Positions 25,049-33,468 are shown, numbered from the stretch's first letter. The stretch: 37,703 nt of DNA from CAYXLI01 sp964464925 (GCA_964464925.1 CAYXLI010000043.1:1-37703); one strand, 5' to 3'. The notes: a model not told the origin generated them from the sequence alone. A program made the numbers and translations.

Positions 25049-27109
25049 CATCGAACTCGAACGCTACGAACTGCGGTCCGGTCCTTTGTACTCGTTCGAG
25101 GCCCACCGGCGTGACTTCCTCAAGACACTCGCTGGAGGCATCTCAGTGTTTCTGCTGCTCACCGGCGCGGAAGCCCAGGAATCCGGCCGCCCAGGCGCAG
25201 GGCGTGCAGGCGACCCGCTCCCGCAGGACCTCGGCGCGTGGCTCCACATTGACGAAGATGGGACCGTTCGCGTCTTTACGGGTAAAGTGGAGGTCGGCCA
25301 GAATGCGCGAACCTCGCTCACTCAGGCTGTTGCTGAAGAACTCCACGCTGAGCCCTCATCCATCGAACTCGTCATGGGCGACACCGCCCTGACGCCGTTT
25401 GATATGGGCACATTCGGCAGCCGGACGACGCCGGCGATGGCTCCGCAGATCCGCAAGGTAGCGGCAGCCGCACGCGAGATGCTAGTCGGTCTTGCTGCGG
25501 AAAAATGGTCGGCCGATCCCGCATCTCTCACTGTGAGGCACGGTCGCGTCAACGGAACGGGCAAGTCCGCCGCCTTCGCCGATCTCACGAAGGGCCAGAA
25601 GCTCACCCGTTCGATCGCACCCGGCACGGAACTCACTCCCACATCCGAGTGGAAGTGCCTCGGTCACGATCTGGAAAAGATCCACGCCCGGGACATTGTC
25701 ACGGGCAAACATCGTTTTACACGCGACATCACCCGCGTGGGAATGCTGCATGGCCGCGTGATACGACCTCGCCAATGGAATGCGAAACTCATCTCTGCGG
25801 ATACGAAGGCCGCCGGGCAGATTCCTGGTGTGACCGTGGTCCAAGACGGCAACTACCTCGCTGTCGCGTGTGCAAACCCCGAGCAGCTCGAACAGGCAGC
25901 GTCCTCTGTGAAGGCAGAGTGGCAGGCCCCGCAACAGATCGGCAACGCGGAACTCTTCGAGCACTTCCGCAAGACTCCGGCCTTTACCTCCGCCCCCGCC
26001 GCAGATGCGGCTGTAACCAGACAAGCGTCTTACACCGTCGCCTACATTGCGCACATCCCTTTGGAAACGCGTGCCGCCGTCGCGGAGTGGAACGATGGCA
26101 AGCTTACGGTCTGGACCGGTACCCAGCGGCCGTTCGGCGTGCGTTCCGAACTCGCTCAGGCGTTCGGCGTTGCCGAAGACCAGATCCGCGTCATTGTCCC
26201 CGATACGGGTTCTGTTACGGCGGCAAACACACCGGCGAAGCAGCGATTGAAGCGGCTCGTCTGGCCAAGGCTGCCGGTAAGCCCGTTCGTGTGAACTGGA
26301 CGCGTGAGGAAGAATTCGCCTGGGCCTACTTCCGTCCCGCCGGAGTTATTGACGTACACAGCGCCGCAGCGAAAGACGGCAAGCTCCTCGCGTGGGAGTT
26401 TCACAATTACAACTCGGGCCCATCGGGTCTTCAGAGCCCTTACGCTATCGAGAACCCTCATGAACAGTTTCATCAATGCGACTCGCCTCTGCGCCAAGGC
26501 TCCTACCGGGGGCTGGCTGCCACAGCCAACCACTTCGCTCGCGAATCGAATATGGATGAACTGGCGCACGAGCTCCGTATGGATCCGGTTGCATTTCGCC
26601 TGAAGAACACAACCAACCCGCGGCTGCGCGCCGCCATCGAAGCCGCGTCCGGCCGCTTCGGCTGGGGCAAGACAAAGGCCGCCCCTGGCCGGGGCTTCGG
26701 CATCTCCGCGGGATTCGAAAAGGGCGGCTACCTGGCCTGCTGTGTCGAAATCCAAATCACAAATCAGGTCAAGGTGAATCGCGTGGTGGAGGCGTTTGAG
26801 TGCGGCGCCGTGGTCAATCCCGATCAACTGAAGAACCAGATCGAAGGCGCCGTCATCATGGGTATCGGCGGGGCACTTTTCGAATCGGTCCAGTTCTCCA
26901 ACGGCATGATCCGGAATGGACGCCTCTCGCAATACCGCGTCCCTCGCTTCCTCGATGCGCCAGTGATCGAAACAGTTCTGGTCGATCGCAAGGACCTGCC
27001 GTCCGCCGGCGCAGGCGAGACGCCAATCGTCGGCATCGCCCCGGCCATCGCGAACGCTGTCTTTCAAGCCACCGGGAAGCGGCTGCGCTCCATGCCCCTG
27101 CAACTGTAG
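25041..27109 (+). pseudogene. Molybdopterin-binding large subunit of aldehyde oxidase / isoquinoline 1-oxidoreductase family, broken by a 1-base frameshift
   Basis: Two overlapping frames give one protein of ~689 aa. Frame 1 (25041-26294) starts with a Tat motif, HRRDFLKTLAGGISVF, then the alpha/beta hammerhead and first Mo-cofactor regions up to VIVPDTGS. The family's glycine-rich GYGGK follows only in the next frame, which then runs to 27109 with LRQGSYRGLAATANHFARES and the catalytic Glu in GAGETP (27017-27019). The sequence TCTGTTACGG near 26211-26220 should read TCTGGTTACGG, so one G is missing at about 26214. Frame 1 otherwise ends after about 27 unrelated residues. Both halves are otherwise intact, so this is either a recent inactivating mutation or a sequencing error. 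If restored, it would hydroxylate an aldehyde or N-heterocycle in the periplasm. Confidence 0.85.
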
Positions 27110-27170
27110 CGCACCGCTCAACGGGATGCGGCGAGGTGCGCGTGAGTGACCGCTGGAAATGTGTCTCGAT

Positions 27171-27201
27171 CCCGGCAACCTCAGCCGGGTGAATTTTTTT
27201 T
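27171..27201 (+). terminator. Intrinsic terminator after the molybdenum hydroxylase genes
   Basis: CCCGGC and GCCGGG form a 6-bp stem with a 7-nt loop, followed by TGAA and eight T residues (27194-27201). It lies 61 bp after the large-subunit stop and only 30 bp before the next ATG. It probably ends the transcript that starts near 19.9 kb. Confidence 0.78.
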
Positions 27202-27231
27202 GTTCAACGTGCGATACTCTCGTTTCATAGT

Positions 27232-29718
27232 ATGAAGTGCATCTTTGCCCTCGCCCTCTTTTGGCTACCCGTTTGCGCAGTCGCCAAGACACTCGCCGTG
27301 GTCTCCCAATCACCACTGGAAGCGCCCGCCAGCCACGGCCGCGCCAAGCTCGAAGCTGCGTTCAAGGCCAAAGGCTGGTCCATCTCGAATGATTCCGGAG
27401 ACGCCAGGATCGAAATCCGGACGGGCTGTAAATTGAATGCCGAGGGCTTCGCCATCACCAGCGGGGCTCAGAATACCTTCATTGTTTGTGCACCGGATTC
27501 ACGCGGTCTGATGTATGCCTTGCTCGAGATGGCGGAACGTGCTTCCTGGACCGGCGATCCATGGGCGAACCAAAAGCCCATCTCTGAGTCGCCATTCTTG
27601 CAGGATCGCGCCGTATCCATGTACACCATGCAGCGCGCTTGGTTCGAAAGCCGCTTGTATGACACGAAGCAATGGGAGCGCTATTTCGATCTGCTCGCTG
27701 CCAGCCGCATCAATCGCTTCGTCGTGATCTTCGGATATGAGAACGGCGGCTTCATGGCTCCTCTCTATCCTTACTTCTTCAACGTGCCCGCATTCCCTCA
27801 GGTTGAAATGGTTGGTCTCACGGGAGAACAGCAGCAGCGCAATACCGAAGCCTTTCACTCGCTGATCAAGGCCGCTCATGACCGCGGCATTCAGATCACT
27901 GCCGGCATTTGGGATCACATCTACCGTGGCGGTGTCCAGGGTGGTGGCATAGAGGGCGCCTCCGAAAAAGCGGGCAAGCGCACGCCCGGCCTCGTCTGGG
28001 GTCTCGATGCGGACAACCTTGCCCCGTACACGAAAGCGGCGCTTCGCCAGTTCCTTCAGGTATTCCCGGATATCGATTCAATTCAGTTCCGGATGCACGA
28101 CGAGTCGGGCCTGAAGCCATCCGAAATGGCTGCGTTCTGGCACGAGGTCTTCGCGGATCTCAAGCAGGCCCGGCCCGAGATGCCGGTCGAACTCCGTGCT
28201 AAGGCCTTGCCGGACAGCATCATCATGGATGCGCTCCGGCAGAAACTCAATGTCCGCGTCTCCACCAAGTATTGGATGGAACAGATGGGCATGCCCTTCC
28301 ACCCTACGCACATCAACAAGCAGAATCAGTCGGAGCGGCGCCACAGCTACGCCGACCTGCTCCATTATCCGAAGTTCTACGAAGTGCAGTGGCGGCTCTG
28401 GAATGGCGGCACTACGCGCCTGCTTCTCTGGGGCGACCCTGAATATGTAAGGCGCACGGTCCGTAGCGCGCGCCTGTATGACGGTCATGGCTTTGAGGTG
28501 AATGAGATGCTCGCCACTAAGATGCTCGGCGAGCCCCATGATGCCGCACCCGTCGAAATCCTCAATTCCAAATACCGCTACTACGACTATGAGTTCGAGC
28601 GCTATTGGCATTTCTACCAACTCTGGGGACGCCTCGCCTACAATCCCGATACCCCATCGGAGGTTTGGGACCACGAATTCACCCAGCGGTTCGGAGCTGC
28701 GGCTGCTCCAGATCTGGAGTCTGCACTCCATATCGCGAGCAACATCCTTCCACGCATCGTCGCCGCAAGTTATCCCTATAATTTCTTTCCGACCACTCGC
28801 GGTTGGGCTGAGATGATGCGCCTCGGTGACCTGCCGAAATACTATACCGAACACACGACCGACACCGAGCAGTTCCAAAGCGCTCTGCCTCGCGCCCGCG
28901 ACCTGTTGAGCGACACTGCCCGCGGTGCACGCACACCGGAACAGACTAGCGAGTGGTTCGCCGCAACCGCGGCTTCGGTGCTATCAAAGGTCGCCGCTGC
29001 CGGGAAAGCCGCGGGCAAATCTCCATCGAAAGAGTTCATCTCGACTGCCACGGATCTCCGCATCCTCGCGCACCTTGCCGAATATCACGCGCAGCGCCTG
29101 CAAGCGGCCGTTCAGTATGCACTCTGGAAGGAGACGCGGAATCCCGCAGCGCTCGACCAGGCTATCGGATTTGAAAAACGTGGCCTCGCCGCATGGCAGC
29201 GCATCGTCGAATCGGCTGGGGATGTTTACAGCCCTTCACTCCCGTTCGGATACCGGGGCGGCTTCCCTCGCCACTGGAAACAGGAACTCGAGAGGGTTCG
29301 GGCCGGAGTTGCGCAGTTGGAGCAAGAGCGCGCCAGTGCCAACCAGGGAACCCGGGCCAAGCCCCTTCCCGTTCCTACGAAGTCTTCTGATCACGAGCCG
29401 CCGGAGGTCACCATCAACCCGGCCGAGCCCACCGCCCAAGGTATGCCCGTTACGGTCACAGCAAAGGCAACCGATCCGTCCGGCATCCAGATCATGCGCC
29501 TGCACTACCGCCACATGGCGCAGGTCGAGGACTATACCGTAACTGACATGAAGCCAGACGCCAATGGCCTCTACACGGGCGTCATTCCACCCGATTTCAT
29601 CGACCCGCATTGGAGTCTCATGTTCTTTGTCGAAGCAGTGGACAAGGCTGGCAACGGGCGCTTGTATCCCGATCTGGAGAAGGACAAGCCTTACGTGATC
29701 GTACCCGTCGTCCCGTAA
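27232..29718 (+). CDS. Large secreted glycosidase-like protein (GH20/GH67-type N-terminal domain, TIM barrel, Ig-like end)
   Basis: 828 aa with a signal peptide (MKCIFALALFWLPVCAVAK). Residues ~20-105 resemble the alpha/beta domain preceding the barrel in GH20, GH67 and GH84 enzymes (RAKLEAAFKAKGW, GFAITSGAQNTFIVCAPDSRGLMYALLEMAE). A barrel follows (~110-480: RFVVIFGYENGGFMAPLYPYFF, GIQITAGIWDHIYRGG, IDSIQFRMHDESGL, VRVSTKYWMEQMGMPFHPTH, FEVNEMLATKMLG). A helical region and a C-terminal Ig-like domain (~720-828: PPEVTINPAEPTAQGMPVTV) close it. I recognise the class but not an established family; alpha-glucuronidase-like activity is one option. The Glu of MHDESG is a candidate catalytic residue. 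The ATG has no Shine-Dalgarno and follows a terminator by 30 bp. Confidence 0.8.
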   Translation: MKCIFALALFWLPVCAVAKTLAVVSQSPLEAPASHGRAKLEAAFKAKGWSISNDSGDARIEIRTGCKLNAEGFAITSGAQNTFIVCAPDSRGLMYALLEMAERASWTGDPWANQKPISESPFLQDRAVSMYTMQRAWFESRLYDTKQWERYFDLLAASRINRFVVIFGYENGGFMAPLYPYFFNVPAFPQVEMVGLTGEQQQRNTEAFHSLIKAAHDRGIQITAGIWDHIYRGGVQGGGIEGASEKAGKRTPGLVWGLDADNLAPYTKAALRQFLQVFPDIDSIQFRMHDESGLKPSEMAAFWHEVFADLKQARPEMPVELRAKALPDSIIMDALRQKLNVRVSTKYWMEQMGMPFHPTHINKQNQSERRHSYADLLHYPKFYEVQWRLWNGGTTRLLLWGDPEYVRRTVRSARLYDGHGFEVNEMLATKMLGEPHDAAPVEILNSKYRYYDYEFERYWHFYQLWGRLAYNPDTPSEVWDHEFTQRFGAAAAPDLESALHIASNILPRIVAASYPYNFFPTTRGWAEMMRLGDLPKYYTEHTTDTEQFQSALPRARDLLSDTARGARTPEQTSEWFAATAASVLSKVAAAGKAAGKSPSKEFISTATDLRILAHLAEYHAQRLQAAVQYALWKETRNPAALDQAIGFEKRGLAAWQRIVESAGDVYSPSLPFGYRGGFPRHWKQELERVRAGVAQLEQERASANQGTRAKPLPVPTKSSDHEPPEVTINPAEPTAQGMPVTVTAKATDPSGIQIMRLHYRHMAQVEDYTVTDMKPDANGLYTGVIPPDFIDPHWSLMFFVEAVDKAGNGRLYPDLEKDKPYVIVPVVP

Positions 29719-29720
29719 GT

Positions 29721-30557
29721 TCAGTGCGTCATCGCGTAAACAACGTAGTTCACGCCGATCCGCATTCCAAGTGACGAGTATTTTTCCGGATACGCCGGGT
29801 CGTCGGCGTGTTCCCAGGAATCTCCCAGGTCCATGTTATGGCAGATTGCAACCATCAGGCGGCCATTGTCGTCGTATATGCCGCGCCAGCGGGCCTCGTA
29901 CCCGTCTTTTTCATACACTCTCCCGGAGTACAGAAACTGCGCTCCGGGCACTTGAAACCGGTCTTTTAGATCGAATACCGTGTGGAAGATCGGGTCGCTG
30001 TCCGGAATTTCCACAATCGGCCGGTTCGGGAAAACTTTCTGCATGCTCTGCACGAAGACGGCCCATTCTTGCGTGCCGTGGAAGTCGTCACACATGAAGA
30101 ATCCTCCACGCAGCAGGAAGTCCCGAAATTTCGATACCTGTTCATCGGTCAGTTCCCAATGGCCGACCTCCACTCCGTATAGCCACGGCCAGTTGTACAC
30201 ATCGTCGCCGTCCTCCAGGTTTACCGGTTGCTCCACCGATCGGGCGTGTATGCGAGTCAATCGCCGCACCGCCTGCGACAGGTGCCGGTCGGATCTGGGG
30301 TAATCAATCGTCCAGTTCGTGCGCCCCTGCCGCCAGTCTCCCGAACGTCGAAACCAACGGTCGAACGGAACGCCATAGGTCGGGTACATCAGGCGCGCGA
30401 ACACCCATTCGCTCTTCTCCTGCCAGTCCGGCGGCAGGGGGAAGTCTTCATATTCCCAACCCGGATATTCGCGGAACGGCTTCTGGAAAGCAAACACCGA
30501 GCACACCAGCGAACCAAGAAGCAGAGTCGCCGCAACTACCGTTTTCGGAATTCGCAT
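29721..30557 (-). CDS. Exported DUF4159 protein
   Basis: 278 aa. A signal peptide (MRIPKTVVAATLLLGSLVCSVFAFQ) precedes a DUF4159-type domain: FARLMYPTYGV, NWTIDYPRSDRHLSQAVRRL, DDVYNWPWLYGVEVGHWELTD, FRDFLLRGGFFMCDDFHG, and near the end MVAICHNMDLGDSWEHADDP. The fold is predicted to be like the class I glutamine-amidotransferase / BatA-associated domains, in which a flavodoxin-like sheet carries a conserved Cys or Asp. DUF4159 proteins in Acidobacteria often occur near VWFA, MoxR or BatA genes, and here a VWFA protein gene lies just upstream on the same strand. The function is unknown. The stop is 2 bp from the convergent glycosidase stop, so transcripts must overlap or end inside the genes. 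Confidence 0.88.
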   Translation of the reverse strand: MRIPKTVVAATLLLGSLVCSVFAFQKPFREYPGWEYEDFPLPPDWQEKSEWVFARLMYPTYGVPFDRWFRRSGDWRQGRTNWTIDYPRSDRHLSQAVRRLTRIHARSVEQPVNLEDGDDVYNWPWLYGVEVGHWELTDEQVSKFRDFLLRGGFFMCDDFHGTQEWAVFVQSMQKVFPNRPIVEIPDSDPIFHTVFDLKDRFQVPGAQFLYSGRVYEKDGYEARWRGIYDDNGRLMVAICHNMDLGDSWEHADDPAYPEKYSSLGMRIGVNYVVYAMTH

Positions 30558-30670
30558 TACTTCTTAATACTACGTCGAATCATTGCGTCGGAGCCGAGTG
30601 CGCCAGGGAATCACTCACTCTTTGCGGCAGTTTATCCGGAGTCGCTCCCGCGGCACACCATGGTGACAAT

Positions 30671-31591
30671 CTATCGCTGCGCCCAGTATCGGTCGCGCGC
30701 CCGGACGGCCAGTCCCTTTTGCCTCGTCGTGAGTTGGATCTTCCGGAATTCTGAAATCCGCACCGGCTCGTTCGACACATACCCGATGCTGTACTGGCTT
30801 CGCAATTCGTCCTGGATGATTTCGAAAACCTGATCGATAGTGCGTTTTTTACTTACCTCGAAGTAGCTCCCGCCCGTCTCCCGAGCCATCCGGGCCAGCC
30901 CTTTACTCCCGTCCGCCATCCCGTGATAAAAACCTGAATCCGAGAACAGAATCGAATAAATTAACGTGTCCGATCGCTCCGCCGCATCCACTACGTCCGG
31001 CACCGCCGCCGCGCTACCATCGTCCACTCCGTCGGTCATCACCAGCAAAGCCTTCCTGCCCTGCAGGGGCTTCATCATCTGACATCCGGCCACCAGCGCG
31101 TCGAACAGCAGTGTGCCGCCATTAGCATGCGTAGTCTCCAGTTCCAGGCGGGTCGGCGTATCCACAAATGCCAAAGCTTCATCGAGTGTATTCACGGACG
31201 ACGTCAATCCCTGCCGTACGCGGTAATTCATATCGAACTGCATGATGAACGCTCTGTCTTTGGTCTCTCGCAGCACCTGGTCGAAGAAGCGGAGGCTCGC
31301 TCCGCGTTCGGCCGCTAATACCTTCTGCTGACTCAGGCTCGTGTCCACCATCAGCCCGATTGTCAGTGGCAGATCCGTTTGCCGTGCGAAGTAACGGATC
31401 TCCTGCCGCCGTCCGTCCTCAGCCAAAACGAAGTCGTCCTTTTCCAGCGATTTGATGAGATCGCCGCTCTTGTTGAATACGGTGGCCAGTACATTCACAA
31501 CCCGTACATCCGTACGAAACGTGACGTCATCCTGACCATACAGCAGAGGAGCCGCAAGCGCGATCCATTCTCGGCGTGTCAGGCGGTTCAT
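30671..31591 (-). CDS. VWFA-related acidobacterial-domain protein, exported
   Basis: 306 aa. The N-terminus MNRLTRREWIALAAPLLYG looks like a short Tat/Sec signal. After a beta-rich lead (FRTDVRVVNVLATVFNKSGDLI, DDFVLAEDGRRQEI) comes a von Willebrand factor A domain with metal-site motif Asp83-x-Ser85-x-Ser87 (DTSLS), GGTLLFDAL carrying the MIDAS threonine, and LVMTDGVDD. The order and wording match the VWFA-related domain defined from Acidobacteria (TIGR03436). It likely binds a partner or ligand in a metal-dependent manner outside the cytoplasm. It ends QYSIGYVSNEP...RARDRYWAQR, typical of the family. It is probably co-transcribed with DUF4159 (113-bp gap) and the cytochrome gene (81-bp gap). 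Confidence 0.93.
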   Translation of the reverse strand: MNRLTRREWIALAAPLLYGQDDVTFRTDVRVVNVLATVFNKSGDLIKSLEKDDFVLAEDGRRQEIRYFARQTDLPLTIGLMVDTSLSQQKVLAAERGASLRFFDQVLRETKDRAFIMQFDMNYRVRQGLTSSVNTLDEALAFVDTPTRLELETTHANGGTLLFDALVAGCQMMKPLQGRKALLVMTDGVDDGSAAAVPDVVDAAERSDTLIYSILFSDSGFYHGMADGSKGLARMARETGGSYFEVSKKRTIDQVFEIIQDELRSQYSIGYVSNEPVRISEFRKIQLTTRQKGLAVRARDRYWAQR

Positions 31592-31672
31592 ACACCTATA
31601 GTACCGGCGTGATTCCGAATTAGCCTGCCGCGGGCGGAAAGCGTGAGGGACTTCTATTCTCTTTCTTGTCTA

Positions 31673-32074
31673 CTATTGCGGCGGCCGCTGTGCCGGAGGA
31701 GGACCCTGCTGCCCCGGAGGCGGTGCGGGCGCGATCGTTTTCGGCTCCACTTCACCGCGATGACAGGTGTAGCATGTCACCTTCCCGTCACCCAGCGTAG
31801 TGTTCAGGTTTTCGGCCATTTGAATCATCTTCCGGGCGGTTTCCTTCTGCGGTTTTTCGTCGCTCGCAAAGTTCCCCTGCACGTGGCAGTGGTCGCAACG
31901 TACCCCCAAAGAGACCGAATAGTTCCGCATCAGGGGAATTAGTTCGGATGCGGGAACCTTCAATACTTTCAGGTTCTTCGGCTCCGGCACAGGTCGCCGG
32001 GGCCGGTCTCCAGGGGGAGGCGGCTCCTGAGCGAACAAAGGAACAATCATCACTGCCAGCAAGAGAGTTCGCAT
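31673..32074 (-). CDS. Dihaem c-type cytochrome, photosynthetic reaction-centre cytochrome subunit type
   Basis: 133 aa. A short signal (MRTLLLAVMIVPLFAQ) is followed by a proline-rich linker. The domain reads KNLKVLKVPASELIPLMRNYSVSLGVRCDHCH, with haem motifs Cys60-x-x-Cys63-His64 and Cys101-x-x-Cys104-His105 (VTCYTCHRGE). Met49 and Met86 are possible sixth ligands. The stretch FASDEKPQKETARKM between the haems is characteristic of the reaction-centre cytochrome family (PF02276-like), which is common in non-phototrophic Acidobacteria. It should carry electrons in the periplasm. The C-terminus is Pro/Gln-rich (PPPGQQGPPPAQRPPQ). No photosynthesis gene is present. It could accept electrons from the exported oxidases nearby (inference). 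Confidence 0.92.
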   Translation of the reverse strand: MRTLLLAVMIVPLFAQEPPPPGDRPRRPVPEPKNLKVLKVPASELIPLMRNYSVSLGVRCDHCHVQGNFASDEKPQKETARKMIQMAENLNTTLGDGKVTCYTCHRGEVEPKTIAPAPPPGQQGPPPAQRPPQ

Positions 32075-32200
32075 AAGTGCGGTTCATCATATCAGAGCAA
32101 AACGCTAAGGACTGTAAAACTTTCCGCCCGCAGTCTCCTTGCAGCTTGATCATAATTCGTCGTTTCTCTCAGTGGTCCTGAACATGCTGTTAAGAAGGAC

Positions 32201-32374
32201 ATGGTAAAACGTTGGATCGCGATCGAACATTACAGAATGCATCTGGTGGAGAGCTGGCCTGACAGCGATCACAAACAGGCGACTCTCGCAGCCATCCGCG
32301 CCGCGTTAGCCAGCCTTGGGGACAACGGCTCGGAGTCTTGCTGTGAGTGCACCCTGCTTCGACGCGCAGCCTAA
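32201..32374 (+). CDS. Possible 57-aa small protein with a Cys-rich end
   Basis: An ATG at 32201 opens 57 codons: MVKRWIAIEHYRMHLVESWP, then DSDHKQATLAAIRAALASLG and an end containing SCCECTLLRR. The sequence has a plausible amphipathic helix (KQATLAAIRAALASL) and three close cysteines (CCEC) that could bind metal. AAGAAGG lies immediately upstream, with rather short spacing. It sits alone in the ~400-bp gap between the cytochrome start (32074, -) and the MerT-like stop (32472, -). I do not recognise a family. Coding status rests on the ribosome site, codon use similar to neighbours and the absence of competing genes. The Cys cluster beside a mercury-type operon is suggestive only. Confidence 0.5.
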   Translation: MVKRWIAIEHYRMHLVESWPDSDHKQATLAAIRAALASLGDNGSESCCECTLLRRAA

Positions 32375-32471
32375 GTTGTCACGAAGCTGCGATCCCGTTG
32401 TTCGCTCCGATCAGAAGCACATTGCGTATAGAGTTCAGGCCCACTCCCGTTAGCCTCCCGATCGCGGATCC

Positions 32472-32798
32472 CTACCGCAAGGCTGCCAGTAGCTCCGCCA
32501 ATTTTTGGGGAAATAGAGTCACCGTCAGCACAATCGCCGCCGAAAGCCCGAACAACAGCAGACTCAGACGGCTCCGTCGTTGGCAGCTCTTTTGGCCCCG
32601 ATATATCTGAAAGACGCTCACACCAAGCAGAATCACAGCGAGGCCAACCAACCACGGTCGCAGATTTTCCAGGGCTAGGCTCAATCCCAGCGCACCCACC
32701 GCCCCCGCGACACCGAAGGGCAAACAGCACGCTATGGAAGCCAGCGCGCTCACCGCGGCGGCAACCGGAGTCACTTTCTCGGCGGTACGCATGTTCAC
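32472..32798 (-). CDS. MerT-like mercuric ion transporter
   Basis: 108 aa from a GTG at 32798 that overlaps the upstream stop (GTGA); an ATG at 32792 is an alternative. Three hydrophobic helices are evident: ~11-43, ~48-66 and ~80-97. Helix 1 contains the vicinal pair Cys24-Cys25 in SIACCLPFG, the Hg(II)-binding feature of MerT. Cys72 in the cytoplasmic-loop-like RGQKSCQRRSR could receive the metal, as in MerT loops. MerT carries Hg(II) from MerP across the inner membrane. It is the last gene of the three-gene operon. No MerA reductase follows, so the metal's fate is unclear; transport of another thiophilic metal is possible. Confidence 0.78.
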   Translation of the reverse strand: MNMRTAEKVTPVAAAVSALASIACCLPFGVAGAVGALGLSLALENLRPWLVGLAVILLGVSVFQIYRGQKSCQRRSRLSLLLFGLSAAIVLTVTLFPQKLAELLAALR

Positions 32799-33142
32799 AC
32801 CAACTTGGTTTCTTTCACCTGATAACCGCAGCTCGCAATGAACCTGGAAAGGCTTTCCGGGCTTTCCTTTGCTGTGTCGAAGGTGATCATCGCCTGACCC
32901 GCCTTATAGTCGACATCGGCTTTCACGATTCCCGCCATTTTGCGTAACGATGCTTCCAGGCCCTTTGCACACGCCGGGCAGGTCATTCCCGCGATACGCA
33001 TCTGCACCGTCCGTTGCTTCCCGCTGCTTTGCATGCCGTTCTGCGCAGCAGGGCTTCCCGGTACCGGCCGTCCAATCCCGAGCAGAAGCACGACCAGCAC
33101 GGACCAAACAAGAATCAAAGGCAATCGGCGTGTGATGTTCAT
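32795..33142 (-). CDS. MerP-like periplasmic heavy-metal-associated (HMA) protein
   Basis: 115 aa from the ATG at 33142, whose ATGA overlaps the stop of the thioredoxin-like gene. An N-terminal hydrophobic segment (RRLPLILVWSVLVVLLLGI) serves as signal or anchor, followed by a linker to ~45. An HMA domain occupies ~46-115: VQMRIAGMTCPACAKGLEAS with metal ligands Cys55 and Cys58, then GIVKADVDYKAGQAMITFDT and a further Cys105 in IASCGYQV. It fits MerP, which binds Hg(II) in the periplasm and hands it to MerT. The next gene overlaps by 4 bp (GTGA) and is MerT-like. The frame is open upstream to 33187, but that part overlaps the preceding gene. Confidence 0.85.
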   Translation of the reverse strand: MNITRRLPLILVWSVLVVLLLGIGRPVPGSPAAQNGMQSSGKQRTVQMRIAGMTCPACAKGLEASLRKMAGIVKADVDYKAGQAMITFDTAKESPESLSRFIASCGYQVKETKLV

Positions 33143-33468
33143 GGATGATATTTCCCTTTCGATTCTCGCACTGCTGCCCGAATCCATTCCCTGGGCGGCA
33201 CACCCTCACGCCGCGCACCTTCGGTGTAGATGCGGCACGTCATCCCGAAGGCGCGGACCGTGCGCGCCGCAGGTTCAACGTCCTGCCCATCAACCCGAAT
33301 CGTCGGTGAACCGGGAAAGCCGGCTTGTTGCGCCATAGCCTCGTCCGTTACCTCGTATTCAATGATGTCCGCGGCGGTATCCTCTTCCTGCAGTATTTCT
33401 CGCACTCGATCGACAGCCGGGCCGTGGTTCGGGCAGCCCGGAAAATAAAGAATCTCAACCTTCATCAT
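33139..33468 (-). CDS. Thioredoxin-like small protein of mercury/heavy-metal operons
   Basis: 109 aa from the ATG at 33468, which has AGGA seven bases upstream. MMKVEILYFPGCPNHGPAVD opens a thioredoxin-like beta-alpha-beta unit with Cys12 in GCPNH at the position of the redox CxxC. The cis-Pro loop FPGSPTIRVDG is present, then Cys78 (FGMTCRIY). Homologues are often annotated as alkylmercury-lyase-like or thioredoxin-family proteins beside merP and merT. It probably handles thiol-bound metal, but true MerB activity is doubtful since it is only half MerB length. The frame remains open upstream through the merR stub, so an N-terminally extended form is possible. It overlaps the MerP-like gene by ATGA. 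Confidence 0.78.
   Translation of the reverse strand: MMKVEILYFPGCPNHGPAVDRVREILQEEDTAADIIEYEVTDEAMAQQAGFPGSPTIRVDGQDVEPAARTVRAFGMTCRIYTEGARREGVPPREWIRAAVRESKGKYHP

Noticed and set aside
26205..26225. Programmed ribosomal frameshift in the molybdenum hydroxylase gene
   Set aside because: There is no slippery heptamer, stem or Shine-Dalgarno-like stimulator, and this family does not use frameshifting; a lost base is simpler.
26156..27316. 386-codon minus-strand frame across the molybdenum hydroxylase large subunit
   Set aside because: The plus-strand frame holds conserved motifs up to the catalytic Glu; the antisense frame has none and runs through the terminator.
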